From NCBI GenBank assembly GCA_027886175.1, contig JAJNNQ010000023.1, positions 3,148,501 to 3,212,500 on the forward strand: 64,000 bases of DNA. The letters are read 5' to 3'. Below, piece after piece: positions 23,641 through 32,689 of the stretch. Below the pieces are notes generated by a model. It searched no databases. It was not told where the DNA came from and worked only from the letters and a program-made list of their open reading frames with translations. Origin of the DNA: Phylloscopus collybita (taxonomy: Eukaryota > Chordata > Aves > Passeriformes > Phylloscopidae). Numbering within the stretch: position 1 is the first letter of the stretch; each line of letters begins with the position of its first letter. The position numbers and the translations under genes were made by a program.

Positions 23641-24140
23641 GTTAGAGGTTATGAGATTCTTTTATTGCACTAATTTGCAGTGCAATGTGCTGACATTCTC
23701 TCCCTGTTGCACAGAGAATATATAAATTATGCCTGCAGGACGATTAACTGTTTGTCCAGGCTAATTGTCAGTATTAAATCTTGCTCAGTCACAGTTTTAA
23801 AGCTTAATTTAAACTCTCTATCTTTAAGGAATCTGCACTCCCACTCCCCCTCCCACCACGGGGAAAAAAAATAATAAAGATTTAATGGTTTAAGTCAGTT
23901 CCCTTTGTAAGAGCTAAAGTTATAATTGGGTGTGTGGATGGTGGAGGCATCTGCACACGACGAGCCTGTGGAGTTTTCCTTTTGCTTTGGCTGATAATGT
24001 TCATTTCAAATCCCATTGTCTTTGCTACCCTGTATTAATTTCTGAATTATGTATTATTGTTCTGAGACCCCAGAGCCACAGCTATTCCCCACATCTATTA
24101 CTGCATAAATCTTTGCTGTGTGCTTAAACCAGCAATGATT
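23641..24140. promoter_or_regulatory. Candidate conserved noncoding element
   Basis: AT-rich complex block with a short inverted repeat (TTGCACTAATTTGCAGTGCAA, arms TTGCACT/AGTGCAA). It also has GACGATTAACTG, GGCTAATTGTCAG, CTTAATTTAAACTC and CCTGTATTAATTTCTGAATTATG. No repeat and no frame. The 7-bp-arm hairpin near 23666-23686 is visible directly; regulatory function is inferred. Confidence 0.35.
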
Positions 24141-24937
24141 CATCCTGAAAGACACGGAGAGGAGCAGCACCAGCGCTAGAGAGAACAAAAAATCTCTCTC
24201 CCGGTGAAACGGGCACTGAAATCTGATGCTCAGGCCTGGGAGGGTGGCTCAGGCTGGGGAGGGAGGGCAGGCAGAGGTGGCTGTGAGGAGCTGCAGCAAC
24301 AGGCAGGAGAGGGATGGAGCCCAGCGTGGGTTTGGGGTCTGCATCCTCACACGCTGCTTGGTGCTGCAGCAGGGACAGGCCTGGCTGTGCTCAGGGGAAA
24401 TTCCTGCTCTCCTGGCAGAGCCTGTGTGAAGGGCCAGCCCTCTGGGTGAGGCCCATCCTCGTGGTGCCACAGGAGATGAAGATCACTGGCCACACTGGCA
24501 GAGATTTTGTGTTTTCTTCTATGGCGATTTCTTAATTTAGCCTCCTGTGAAGACAGACAGATGTGTGAAGTTGGCCCATCTCCCCCTCAAATTTGTAGCA
24601 GCAGTGCTGAAGTGGCTGTTTGTCATCTCTGCTTGTCCCTAAGTTTGATTTTCTGCAGCTCTGTGCCAGCAGCATGGGTTTGGCTGGTGGTTGCCCTGCC
24701 CTTGTTGGAGCCAGGAGCTGTCAGTGGGCTGTCACTGCCCCCAGCGTGCCTGGGCACCCCACTTTGTGTGTGGTGCAGTGCCAGCAAAGGAAAAGGTGGC
24801 ATCACACCTTGGTTTTAAATGTACCTGGTTGCATTTTCCTGGCCTTGGTTCAGCTTCCCACCCCCAGGGTCTGCCAGGAGCCTGGTGCTCATCCCACAGC
24901 TCGGGGAACCCCTGGCTGGGTGGGCAGCACTGAGGGT
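24141..24937. other. Unique noncoding DNA
   Basis: Moderately GC-rich. The 268-codon plus-strand frame that starts at 24620 runs through the antisense CR1 at 24938-25447, so it is not a gene. Confidence 0.45.
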
Positions 24938-25447
24938 CATGGAATCACAGAGTGGGTTGGGTTGGAAGGGACCTTAAAGATCAGCTCATTCCACCCCTTG
25001 ACATGGGCAGGGACACCTCCCAATAGCCCTGGGGGCTCCAAGCAACATCCAACCTGGCCTTGGACAATTCCAGAGATGGGATCACAGGTCACAGCTTCTC
25101 TGGGCACCCTGTGCCAGGGCCTCACCAACCTCACAGGGGAGAATTTCTTACCAATATCCCATCTCCCTCTGCCTTCTCTGAGCTTGAAACCATTCCCCCT
25201 TGTCTTGTCACTCCCACCCTTGTCACAAGTCCCTCTTCAGCTCTCCTGGAGTCCCTTCAGGCACTGGAAGGGGCTCCGAGGTCTCCCTGGATCCTTCTCT
25301 TCTCCAGGTGAACACCCACAGCTCTTCCAGCCTGGCCAGAGCAGAGGGACTCCAGCTCCTGGAGCATTTCCATGTCCTCCTCTGGACTCTCTCCAGCAGC
25401 TCCACATCCTGTGCTGGCTGACCTGACTTGTGCCAGAACTGAGGACT
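24938..25447 (-). mobile_element. CR1 LINE 3' fragment, about 510 bp
   Basis: The longest CR1 piece in the window. It begins ATGGAATCACAGAGTGGG with GGTTGGAAGGGACC, then ACATCCAACCTGGCC and GAGAATTTCTTACC. It continues through ACCATTCCCCCTTGTCTTGTCAC and TCTCCAGGTGAACACCCACAG to the TGCTGGCTGACC region. It therefore includes the 3' untranslated region and part of the end of the ORF2 region, heavily degraded, with the 5' part missing. Confidence 0.92.
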
Positions 25448-25860
25448 GAGGCTCCAAAAGGATGTCAGGGAGATTCTGTTTCATGTTGTGGTTTCTGTAG
25501 GTCACAATGCCATTGGAGAGCTTGGGGGCTTCAGCCTTAAGCCCTTCTGGGCTTTCCTTGATCTCCTGAAAGACTTTAACAGGACTTTGCTTTCTAGAGA
25601 AGTGCAGGAGAGGTGGTGCTCCCTGTGCTGCTCACGTGTGCCGCAGGATTTGTTCTGTGCCACAGGTCAGAGCTGAGCACGCTCTCGCTGGGTGACAGGG
25701 GTCAAGCTCTTTTTGACCTGGGGCAGGTGGTAATTGAAAAGCAGGCAGCTGTGGGCAGAAATGAGCCTGGTGACGTGGTGACACAACCAGCCTGGTCCCT
25801 CTGTTCCTGGGAAATGACAGTGGTGACAGCCAGGAAGGAGACGCCCTGCGCTGCTGGTGA
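25448..25860. other. Unique noncoding DNA
   Basis: Unique sequence between a CR1 fragment and LTR B1. No gene recognised. Confidence 0.4.
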
Positions 25861-25866
25861 CCCCGG

Positions 25867-26172
25867 TATCGCTGTGGGGGACACACAGAAACGAGGCAGG
25901 GAGTGCATCAATGAGGCTGCGTGGAGCTCTTGCAAGCAAGAGACCCCTCCTTTATTTTCCTGACTCTTTTTGTACATTTACAGAGGTGCCCACCCCAGAG
26001 GTGGGACCCTTGGGAACCACTGCTCGTTTTCCAGAGACCATCACCGAAGCTCCTCCTCTGGGAACAGATGTGGGAACTTCGGTAGTTTACAGAACATGAC
26101 TTTGTGCATCAAGACCGTGCCTGGGAATGGAATTCCCAAAACCAAAAACATGCAGGCACGAGCATGGCAACA
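25867..26172 (-). mobile_element. Solo LTR, family B, copy B1
   Basis: A 306-bp repeat flanked by a perfect 6-bp target-site duplication CCCCGG (25861-25866 and 26173-26178). On the minus strand it starts TGTTGCCATGC and carries AATAAA (TTTATT at 25951-25956 on the plus strand). It shares nearly its whole length with 45901-46206, which has the same 306-bp size and its own 6-bp duplication. Both copies end in ATA on the minus strand, a TG...TA terminus instead of TG...CA. No internal retroviral sequence. Confidence 0.9.
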
Positions 26173-26374
26173 CCCCGGCTCTGCGCCGCGCGAGGGGGGT
26201 GAGGCGTGGGGCCACTGAGCACAGCACCTCTGCTCTCTGCCTGCTGAAGGAGCAGCTTTGGGATGGCCCTGCAGGTCTCCTGCTGCAGAGCCCAGGGGGC
26301 TTCTGCTGCAGAGCTGGGAAAGGTGAGCAGGTCAGTACCTGCAGGAGGAAGCAGCCACCCGGGAGCTGAGGAGG

Positions 26375-26753
26375 TGTGTTGGTTTAGGGAAAATTAGGAG
26401 AAGAACCTCTGAGAGGGAGTCCCCTAAGACAAACCTCCACCACCCCTCCCCGCCCCCAGCCCTGGGTTTGGGAAGGAAATTCTTTGGAGGAGAAAAGTGG
26501 AAAAAACCGATTTATTGACAAGAACTCTTCCCCCCATAAGAGAAAAGGAAAAGGCTCAAGTTACTGTGGGGGGAGGGCACAGAGCTTCTTCCACGGGCTC
26601 AGAGATCCTCGGAGATCCTCAGGTCAGGTCCGGAGCTGGTCCAAATCTTTGGGGTGGTGGGGGAAGGGAAAAGGAAGGGAAAAAAACCTCAGAAACAGCG
26701 CAAAAACAGGCAGCAGAAAGCAAAAGTGGCTATGGTAGCAGCAAGCAGGAGCC

Positions 26754-26798
<45 letters not shown>

Positions 26799-26922
26799 GG
26801 CCAGCAAAAGCCAAAGCCAAAAGCAGCCAGAGCAGCAGAAGCCACAGCCAGCCAAGCATTGGCTGTTAGACATAACAACACAGTCCACGATATGGGATAG
26901 AAGGCACCGTCAACCCAGGACA
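26375..26922 (-). mobile_element. Solo LTR, family H, with internal CAG array
   Basis: A 548-bp element with a perfect 5-bp target duplication GGAGG (26370-26374 and 26923-26927). On the plus strand it begins TGTGTTGGTTTAGGG and ends CAACCCAGGACA, giving loosely inverted TG...CA termini. On the minus strand it has AATAAA (TTTATT at 26511-26516). The polyadenylation position fixes the minus orientation. The U3 half (26750-26870) holds a (CAG)14 array and surrounding CAG/CCA-rich sequence. A 5-bp duplication is usual for ERVL-type elements. Confidence 0.82.
26755..26796 (+). repeat. (CAG)14 microsatellite inside LTR H
   Basis: Fourteen perfect CAG triplets. The plus-strand frame across it (26497-26958) would encode a polyglutamine tract of QQQ...PASKSQSQ type, and the minus frame polyalanine. 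Because the whole frame lies within an LTR antisense to its own transcription, I treat it as noncoding. Confidence 0.95.
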
Positions 26923-26927
26923 GGAGG

Positions 26928-27721
26928 AAACGGTTCTCACTCCTCCTGCTCCTTCTGACATCACCTAGAGAAACAAAAGGGCTCGTGCTGTTCTGCTCTA
27001 TTAGAGCTCCCTTTACCAGTGACAGCTTTCCTCACCTCTTCTCTGAAATCTGGGAAATTAGGATGAGTGAAGTGTGGGGGGAGGAGGAGAGAGCCGGGGT
27101 TAGTGTGGAAGAGGAATGCCTGACAGAAGGCCCCAGGTAGGAGAGGAGAATTAGCAGGTGAGAAAGCAGGGTTGGTCACCAGCCAGCTCACCTGTGGGGT
27201 GGCACAGGAGAACCTGAATCCTTGGGCTGTTTTGCAGAGAGAGGGAAGTGGGGGAGAATTTCAGAGCTGTGTGCAGGGCAGCCAATCCCTCTGCTCGGCC
27301 ACTGCCCCAGGAGCTTTGGTGTGAGCAGAGAGATGACAGCTCCCTGCCTGCCCCAGGGACTGGGCTGCAGCATTTGTCAGTTTGGGTGCCTGGGATATTA
27401 TTATTAATAATAGTAATAATAATAATAATTTGCTTTATTACATCTGTAACAGTAGAGCAGCCAGTCAGGCCCCATTTGCTTCCATGGTGCACAATTCTTG
27501 CTTCCAGGTCTGGCACCTCTGCACACAAGTGTGGGCCCATGGGATGATTTTGGGGAAACCACTTCTTGTGACTCCCAAGGGGAAGTGAGCATGTTTTGTT
27601 GGGAATTTGAACGGCCTACTGTAGATTTTAGCACTTTTATTAAACCAGTAGAATGGGAAGCCCCACAATGGGAGAGGCTCTGTAGCACAATTCCATGGCT
27701 GCCAGGAGCAGGGCCAAGGAT
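26928..27721. other. Unique DNA with (ATT)n microsatellite
   Basis: Unique sequence. A compound ATT/AAT microsatellite lies at 27396-27430. The 85-codon plus frame at 27498-27755 (containing CWEFERPTVDFSTFIKP) runs into LTR C4 and matches nothing I can name. A retroviral internal remnant is possible but unsupported. Confidence 0.4.
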
Positions 27722-27727
27722 CCTTCC

Positions 27728-27897
27728 TGTTGGCCTGGTTTTTTCAGCCTCCTGATGTTCACTTTTTGAGATGGAGTTTCATGTAAATAATGATTGTTTT
27801 GCATTCCTTTCTGGAGGAATTGATGGACTGTTGGGTCGACCATGGATTGGAGGAAGAAAATTGCCCTCTCCAACCACACTGGTCAACCAGGGTGACA
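27728..27897 (+). mobile_element. Rearranged solo LTR, family C, copy C4
   Basis: A 170-bp element with TG...CA ends (TGTTGGCC and GGGTGACA) and a near-perfect flanking duplication, CCTTCC (27722-27727) versus CCTTCA (27898-27903). The first 110 bp align in plus orientation with LTR C2 (GATGTT...GGAGTTT, AATGATTGTTTTGCATT, ATTGATGGACTGTTGGGT). The next 50 bp (27836-27886) are inverted compared with copies C1-C3. The R/U5 part with the polyadenylation signal is missing. This is a derived, deleted and inverted copy. Confidence 0.7.
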
Positions 27898-27903
27898 CCT
27901 TCA

Positions 27904-28689
27904 AAGGAGCAGACCTTGACAAGAGATTTCTGCCCAATCCCAGCACCTAGCAGCTGGTTTATGCCTCCCAAAAGGCTGTTCTTATTTTTTTGGCTCTTAT
28001 CCCAGCGATCATCAAAGCAAATATTCCCACTCTCCATCAGGAACCTCTCATTTCCCTTTTTTGTAACTCAAAGCTGATGTCAGCCAGGTTTGGCTGCTCA
28101 GGGGTAAAAGCAGGAGATGGGGCAGCAGCGATGGCAGGGCTGGAGGTTTGTCTGAAATCCCTGACTGCCTGCACAGGACCGTGCAGTGGGAGAGGGTAAA
28201 TACAGGGGAGGCAATCCCATGCTCCAGCTGGCTTGTTATTTCAGGCAGCTTTTCCACTGTGCCTCGTATTTGTCTTTCCTTTGAAGGGGCAGAGAAGTTA
28301 GGGCACAGCTCTAGCTGGAATATATTTGTAAGCAGGCTGAAACAGGAGTCCTTAAACAGTGAAAGCAGCGTGCAGGGGAGGAAATAAAAATAAATACCTC
28401 TCCTAGGCGAAGAACAAAAGAGAGGGGCTGAAATACCTGGGATCACAGCCTGTGCTGGGGGAGAGCAGAGAGAGGGAGGGCTGCTGTGCTTAGGCAGGGG
28501 AGATGCTGCCTTTAGCATATGCTCTGCATATTTTACTGCCAGAGAAGATGTGGCAGTGATTTAATATGCAAAGGTAGATGTGGCATTGATATGCATCCAC
28601 ACCGCATGCATATTTCAGAGGTGCTGCAAGGAAGCGCAGGGCTGAAGGCAAAGCATCCATCAGGCTCCCGGTCAAACATCCGAGACCCT
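27904..28689. other. Unique noncoding DNA
   Basis: No dispersed repeat recognised. The segment 28500-28620 has repeated GATGTGGCA and TATGCA words (ATTTAATATGCAAAGG, GATATGCATCC) reminiscent of octamer sites. A 156-codon minus frame (28048-28518) has no recognisable domain. Confidence 0.4.
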
Positions 28690-28965
28690 CGCAGCCTTAG
28701 GAGATCCTGCAGGAGGAGGGGGGAAAAAAACAACACGGCTTGATTGTTATTAGTGTTGTAAATACAAAATTGTCGGGGTGCTGGGGAGAGCGGCGGGCAC
28801 TCGAGAGGCGCTGGGGGATGCGCTGAGGAGCGGCCGTGCGGGCAAACAAAGGCTGCGGAGGCGGCGGCGGGGAGAGATCCAGCCAGGAGCCCGAAAGGGA
28901 CAATCCCTCACCTGCGGCCCCAGCTTCCCACTCCTCCCTTCGTGCTCTAGCCCCAGGAAATGAGA
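28690..28965. promoter_or_regulatory. CpG-rich segment, possible small CpG island
   Basis: Locally elevated CpG density (GAGCGGCGGGCACTCGAGAGGCGC, GCGGAGGCGGCGGCGGGG), unlike its surroundings. It is preceded by ATTGTTATTAGTGTTGTAAATACAAAATTGTCGGGG. No TATA box or first exon can be defined, and a 61-codon plus frame is unremarkable. It could be a small unmethylated regulatory element or simply a GC-rich patch. Confidence 0.3.
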
Positions 28966-29018
28966 GGAGCCTGTCCCAGAGCTCTGCAGTTGGGGCGGGT
29001 GGGTTTTGCCTGAAGGGG

Positions 29019-29118
29019 TTTTTCTTTTCTTTTCTTTTCTTTTCTTTTCTTTTCTTTTCTTTTCTTTTCTTTTCTTTTCTTTTCTTTTCTTTTCTTTTCT
29101 TTTCTTTTCTTTTCTTTT

Positions 29119-29150
<32 letters not shown>

Positions 29151-29327
29151 CTCTTCTCTTCTCTTCTCTTCTCTTCTCTTCTCTTCTCTTCTCTTCTCTT
29201 CTCTTCTCTTCTCTTCTCTTCTCTTCTCTTCTCTTCTCTTCTCTTTTTTTTCTTCTCTTCTCTTCTCTTCTCTTCTCTTCTCTTCTCTTCTCTTCTCTTC
29301 TCTTCTCTTCTCTTCTCTTCTCTTCTC
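29019..29327. repeat. Compound pentanucleotide array (TTTTC)n-(CTCTT)n
   Basis: A 309-bp pure polypyrimidine tract. 29019-29140 is perfect TTTTC repeats. 29141-29327 is CTCTT repeats with one T-rich interruption near 29243-29251. A period of 5 gives stop-free frames of up to 246 codons (LFFSFLFFS...), all artefactual. The tract directly abuts LTR A2. A mirror-symmetric polypyrimidine tract of this length can form triplex DNA. Confidence 0.95.
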
Positions 29328-29655
29328 AGAGTGCTACCCCCCTGCCCACCCCCCTGGGCTGCTGTGCTAGCTCAGTTTCTGGGGAGCTTTGGGGGGAACA
29401 CTTCAGGGGATAAGGTAAAAGATTCAAAAGAGGCTCTTAACCTCAGGGGATTCCAAGGCTTTATTCCCGAAGTGGTCCCAGGGGGAAAAAGAGACCGAAC
29501 AGGGAAGAGCATGGGTTTATCTAGACTCTCTGTCCCAGCACAGATAGCTGGCATTCAGCCAGTTGGTCAGAGATAGGGGAAAGGTAGGGTTAAACTGAAA
29601 GGTTACAGCTTCAGGGGGTTCTGGGGAAAAACCATTTCCCCAGAGGAATACAACC
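29327..29655 (-). mobile_element. Solo LTR, family A, copy A2
   Basis: Reverse-complement counterpart of A1 (8126-8465), alignable over the whole length, including TTTCTGGGGAGCTTTGG, the TTTATT polyadenylation complement at 29460-29465, TCTAGACTCTCTGTCCCAGCACAGATAGCTGGC and CCATTTCCCCAGAGGAA. A 5-bp CTCAG occurs at 29325-29329 and 29656-29660 and may be the target duplication, overlapping the end of the pyrimidine array. No internal sequence. Confidence 0.8.
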
Positions 29656-29660
29656 CTCAG

Positions 29661-29877
29661 CTGCACAGGAAAAGGGAGGTTGGGCACACGCAGATGTGGC
29701 CGGGGCTGGGGGGGACACAGCCGTGCACCCCTCACCTCTCACCCTGCCCCATCTTGCTCCCCTGGCTGTTTGTGTTTGCACCCACAGCCCTCAGAGGCTG
29801 CACCTGGCTGAAACCAGGCCAAGCAGCTTCCTGCTGCAAGAGCAGACTGGGAGACACCTGCTTGTTCAGAGCACGTT
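29661..29877. other. Spacer between LTRs A2 and C3
   Basis: About 215 bp of unique sequence between two LTRs of different families. It carries no recognisable retroviral internal sequence. Confidence 0.4.
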
Positions 29878-30212
29878 TGTCACGCAGGACACAAAGAAAT
29901 GGCACCCACAAAGAAATGAGGCAAAAAAAGGGGCAGTTTATTTACAGACTTCAACATTTATAGAATTCCAGCAGTGACCGTGGATTGGAGGAAGAAAATC
30001 TTCCTCTTTGACCACACTGGGCAACCCAACAGTCCATCAACATCCCCTCCTTATCAGAAGGATGCAAACATGGTTAGACAGTGACAATAACAAGAAAGCT
30101 GTTGATATAAAATCCTGTTTGACTCCATTGCAAAAGGTACACACAGAAGGCTGAAACGAAACTTTAGAAAAACTTCTTGAAGAGACAGAGGAGAACAGCA
30201 AAACCCCAGACA
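29878..30212 (-). mobile_element. Solo LTR, family C, copy C3
   Basis: On the minus strand it ends with a CGTGACA-type terminus (plus start TGTCACGC) and carries AATAAA (TTTATT at 29937-29942). It shares GTGACCGTGGATTGGAGGAAGAAAAT, the GGTTGCCCAGTGTGG-type segment and AGAAGGCTGAAACG...CTTTAGAAAAAC with C1. It lacks the U3 duplication seen in C1. The 5' end on the minus strand is placed at TGTCTGGGG (30212) but is uncertain, and no target duplication was found. Confidence 0.75.
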
Positions 30213-30916
30213 ACACCCACTGGTGTCACACTCTGCCGTGCCTCGGGTGCTATTGTTGCCCCCCAGCCTGGCGGGGTCCCTGGCAGGGTGCAGGGCTCTG
30301 TGCAGATGAAAGCACAGACAGCTCGTGTTTGTTTTGCCTAGTGACAGCTCCAGGTTTTAGTGCTTGATCGCAGCAGGCAGGGAGGTCCTGCAGGGATTTC
30401 AGGATACTCTGTAAGGATACTCTGTCCCCATGCACAGACGTGCATTTTCTTTACATTAAGAGTGCCTCTTGCCTACCTCGCTGGAAAAAAAAACTAGTTT
30501 GGGCTTAATTGGGCTCTGTGTGAGCATTTTTGCATTGGGAAGGGTCTGCCCTGCTCTGCTGTGTCCCCAAAGCCTCTGTCCACCAGTGCTACAGAGGCAC
30601 CAGAGCTCCAGTGCCAGTGCAGAGGTGCAGGGCCCTGCAGTCCCTGCTGTGGCACACGGGTGACAATCCCCTGCCAGACTGGGGTCCCATCAGGGCTGCC
30701 TGCTAGCCCAGTTCTGGGAGTTCAATCTAGCACTAATCTCTCTGGTTTGGCCAGCCCAGGTTTGCACTTGTCCTTTGTGGTGCCCTTGGATAGCAGGAGA
30801 AGGAGGTGAGCTGGTTGAGCTCTTTGCTGGAGCCACCTGAGGTTTGGAAGCAATACCAAGGGGGCTGCCCTCACTCCAAGCCCCGTGTGCCCAGCTGGGA
30901 GGAGCTCCATGGGATG
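30213..30916. other. Unique noncoding DNA
   Basis: Unique moderately GC-rich sequence with no gene recognised. Overlapping minus frames of 83-96 codons have no features. Confidence 0.4.
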
Positions 30917-31211
30917 TGTAGCCACGGTTTGTGCCTGCCATGTTTTGATTTCAGAAAATCCTTTCCCAGGGACACCTGTGGTAAACAAGGGCATGTTATT
31001 GTAAACTATCATATTTTTCTACATTCCTTTCCCAGAGGAGGGAATTTGCTTGGTGGCCCCTTGATGTGACCAATGGGTCCAAGGATCCCACCTCTTAGGT
31101 GGGCTCATTGTAGAAAGGTGTAAAGACAGGTTTTGAGAATAAACTCGGAATTGGAGTCATCAGCCTTCTGATCACGAGTCCGTGTCCTTTTTCCATGTCC
31201 AACAGCGGCAG
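30917..31211 (+). mobile_element. Solo LTR, family D (divergent), copy D1
   Basis: Begins TGTAGCCACGG and ends CAACAGCGGCA, with AATAAA at 31138-31143 followed by the family motif GGAGTCATCAGCCTTCTGATCACGAGTCCGTGTCC. The U3 part (CCATGTTTTGATTTCAGAAAATCCTTTCCCAGGGA, AACAAGGGCATGTTA) is closer to E2 (63487 onward) than to D2/D3. The GGGATG/GGATGG flanks are only suggestive of a target duplication. Confidence 0.78.
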
Positions 31212-31298
31212 GATGGGCACAAACCAGCTCTCCAGTTTGGCTCCTGGGAGTTCAGGGTCCTGCCTCCTCCTAGCACCTTCAGATGGCAGGAAAGGGAC
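31212..31298. other. Short spacer between two D-family LTRs
   Basis: Only 87 bp separate D1 from D2. The two LTRs differ too much to be the ends of one provirus, so this looks like two independent insertions or an old recombination product. No primer-binding site is identifiable. Confidence 0.5.
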
Positions 31299-31603
31299 TG
31301 TAGCCCTGGTTGGTGCCTGAGATGTTTTGGTTTCTCTGAAACTCTTTCCCAGACACTGTTCTGTCAACAAGAGACACGTTTTCCTAACTGTAACCTTTGT
31401 TTCCATTCCTTTCCCTAGGAGGGGCTTCTTCTTGATGTCCCTCTGACTTGACCAATGTGATTGAAGAAGTTTGTCTTTCTTCCACCCCTTTGGGTGGTTC
31501 TTCGTAAAACAGTATAAAGGGAAGAAATTCCCGAGTAATAAATTGGAGTCATTCTCAACCTTTTGAGTCGGAGTACTTGTGGTTGTGACCTTGAACAGCA
31601 TCA
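31299..31603 (+). mobile_element. Solo LTR, family D, copy D2
   Basis: Starts TGTAGCCCTGG and ends CAGCATCA. It contains a TATA box TATAAA (31513-31518) and AATAAA (31537-31542). It is very similar to D3 (43410-43721) over GGTTTCTCTGAAACTC, CAAGAGACACGTTTTCCTAA and TGTGATTGAAGAAGTTTGTC. The flanks AGGGAC (31293-31298) and GGGGAT (31604-31609) agree at 4 of 6 positions, consistent with a mutated 6-bp duplication. Confidence 0.85.
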
Positions 31604-31784
31604 GGGGATGGGGCTGGGTTTGGTGGCAGCGGTCAGGGACAGCTGGGTGGCCCCTGGGGAGGAGGACAGAGCCAGCAGCGAGGTGTGGAGAACAACAGAG
31701 AGGGATTCTCCAGGGCTAATGGCAGAGGGCAGCACTCCCACCACCGCCGAGGCCACTGCAACTCCATCACTCCTTAATTATCTG

Positions 31785-31990
31785 GAATTATAGCGCTGCT
31801 CTCGCCCTTTTTATGTTACGGTGGGAGAAATCAGGACATACATTAATTATCTAATCCGTATGTAAAGTGTCACATGTAATTTTCCCAGAGCAAAAGGTTC
31901 TAGCTTTAAGACCCACGTCGTCTCTTAATAACCATGTGCGAGGGAAGAAAATAATATCCAGAGATATATGATTATTGCACTGGTCCCTGG
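31785..31990. promoter_or_regulatory. Strong candidate conserved noncoding element
   Basis: High-complexity AT-rich island directly after LTR-dense DNA. It has CTTAATTATCTGG, ACATTAATTATCTAATCC (paired TAAT/ATTA cores), TATGTAAAGTGTCACATGTAATTT and CTCTTAATAACCATGTGCG, plus GATATATGATTATTGC. No repeats and no coding frame. This is one of the more convincing regulatory-looking segments by eye. Conservation must be tested by alignment. Confidence 0.42.
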
Positions 31991-32115
31991 CCACTGTTGC
32001 TCCTCTCCCTGCTTTTGGGGCCGTGCCTCTTACAGAGCCTTCCACTTGCAGGGTGACCTTTAAATTGCCCCGTGGCCTGGCTGGGCTGCAGGGAATTGAG
32101 AGCACAAACCCCCTG

Positions 32116-32144
32116 CTTCTTGTTGTTGTTGTTGTTGTTGTTGT
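32116..32144 (+). repeat. (GTT)n microsatellite
   Basis: About nine GTT triplets. The minus frame reads polyglutamine, which is artefactual. Confidence 0.9.
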
Positions 32145-32269
32145 GGAAGTACAGTCTGAATCAGAAATACCTTTGGTGTTTGTTGGTTGCTTTTGTGTTT
32201 TGGTTTGTTTTTTTTTCTCGTCTGCATATGGAAAAGAGGGGAAGACCCCACAGCATCCCTTTGACTAAG

Positions 32270-32455
32270 ACACATGGCAGCTGAAGAAGTCGATTAAGAA
32301 AATCAGTATTGCATTTATTAGCCTCCATCTATGATGCATGGTGTTATGCTAATATGCATGAATTAATTACTGTTATTAATTCAATTGAATTAATTTGATA
32401 TAACTGATGTGCGCAGGGAAGATTTGTGGCGAGAGCTGCTTTAAAAAGGTGCCTC
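32270..32455. promoter_or_regulatory. Candidate conserved noncoding element with 20-bp palindrome
   Basis: AT-rich complex segment with GTCGATTAAGAAAATCAG, CATTTATTAGCC, TATGCTAATATGCATGAATTAATTAC (octamer-like ATGCTAAT) and a perfect 20-bp palindrome centred on CAATTG at 32375-32394. Repeated ATTAAT/AATTAA cores suggest homeodomain or POU binding. No frame and no dispersed repeat. Confidence 0.42.
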
Positions 32456-32689
32456 AGACGAGGGCTGGGTTGATGGGAGTGGGAGGGGGGGACAGGCTCT
32501 GCAGCAGCCCCAGCACATCTGTTTGCACCACCTGATGCAGCACAGGAGCCAAGAGACCTTTTTATCCCCCATTTCCTTCCCCTCCCTCTCTGGTCTGCTC
32601 ATGACTTCATCCCCTGCTGCAGTAGGAGCATCCTAATGCTGCAGAGATTCCTGCTGGAGGCAGGTAAAGAGTAGAGCTGCTCTCTGAGT

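Noticed and set aside
24620..25426. 268-codon plus-strand open frame, longest in the window
   Set aside because: Runs antisense through a CR1 LINE fragment and shows no domain; it exists only because that stretch lacks stops.
26497..26958. Polyglutamine protein (QQQ...PASKSQSQ)
   Set aside because: Entire frame lies inside an LTR with a 5-bp target duplication and is antisense to its polyadenylation signal.
27498..27755. CWEFERPTVDFSTFIKPVEW frame considered as an env or pol remnant before LTR C4
   Set aside because: No recognisable retroviral motif, and C4 has its own candidate target duplication, so the flank is probably host DNA.
28836..29576. 246-codon plus-strand frame with FFSFLFFS repeats
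   Set aside because: Pure translation of the TTTTC/CTCTT array; period 5 is stop-free in all three frames.
8126..29655. LTRs A1 and A2 as the two ends of one 21-kb provirus
   Set aside because: They are in opposite orientation and separated by unique DNA, CR1s and other LTRs.
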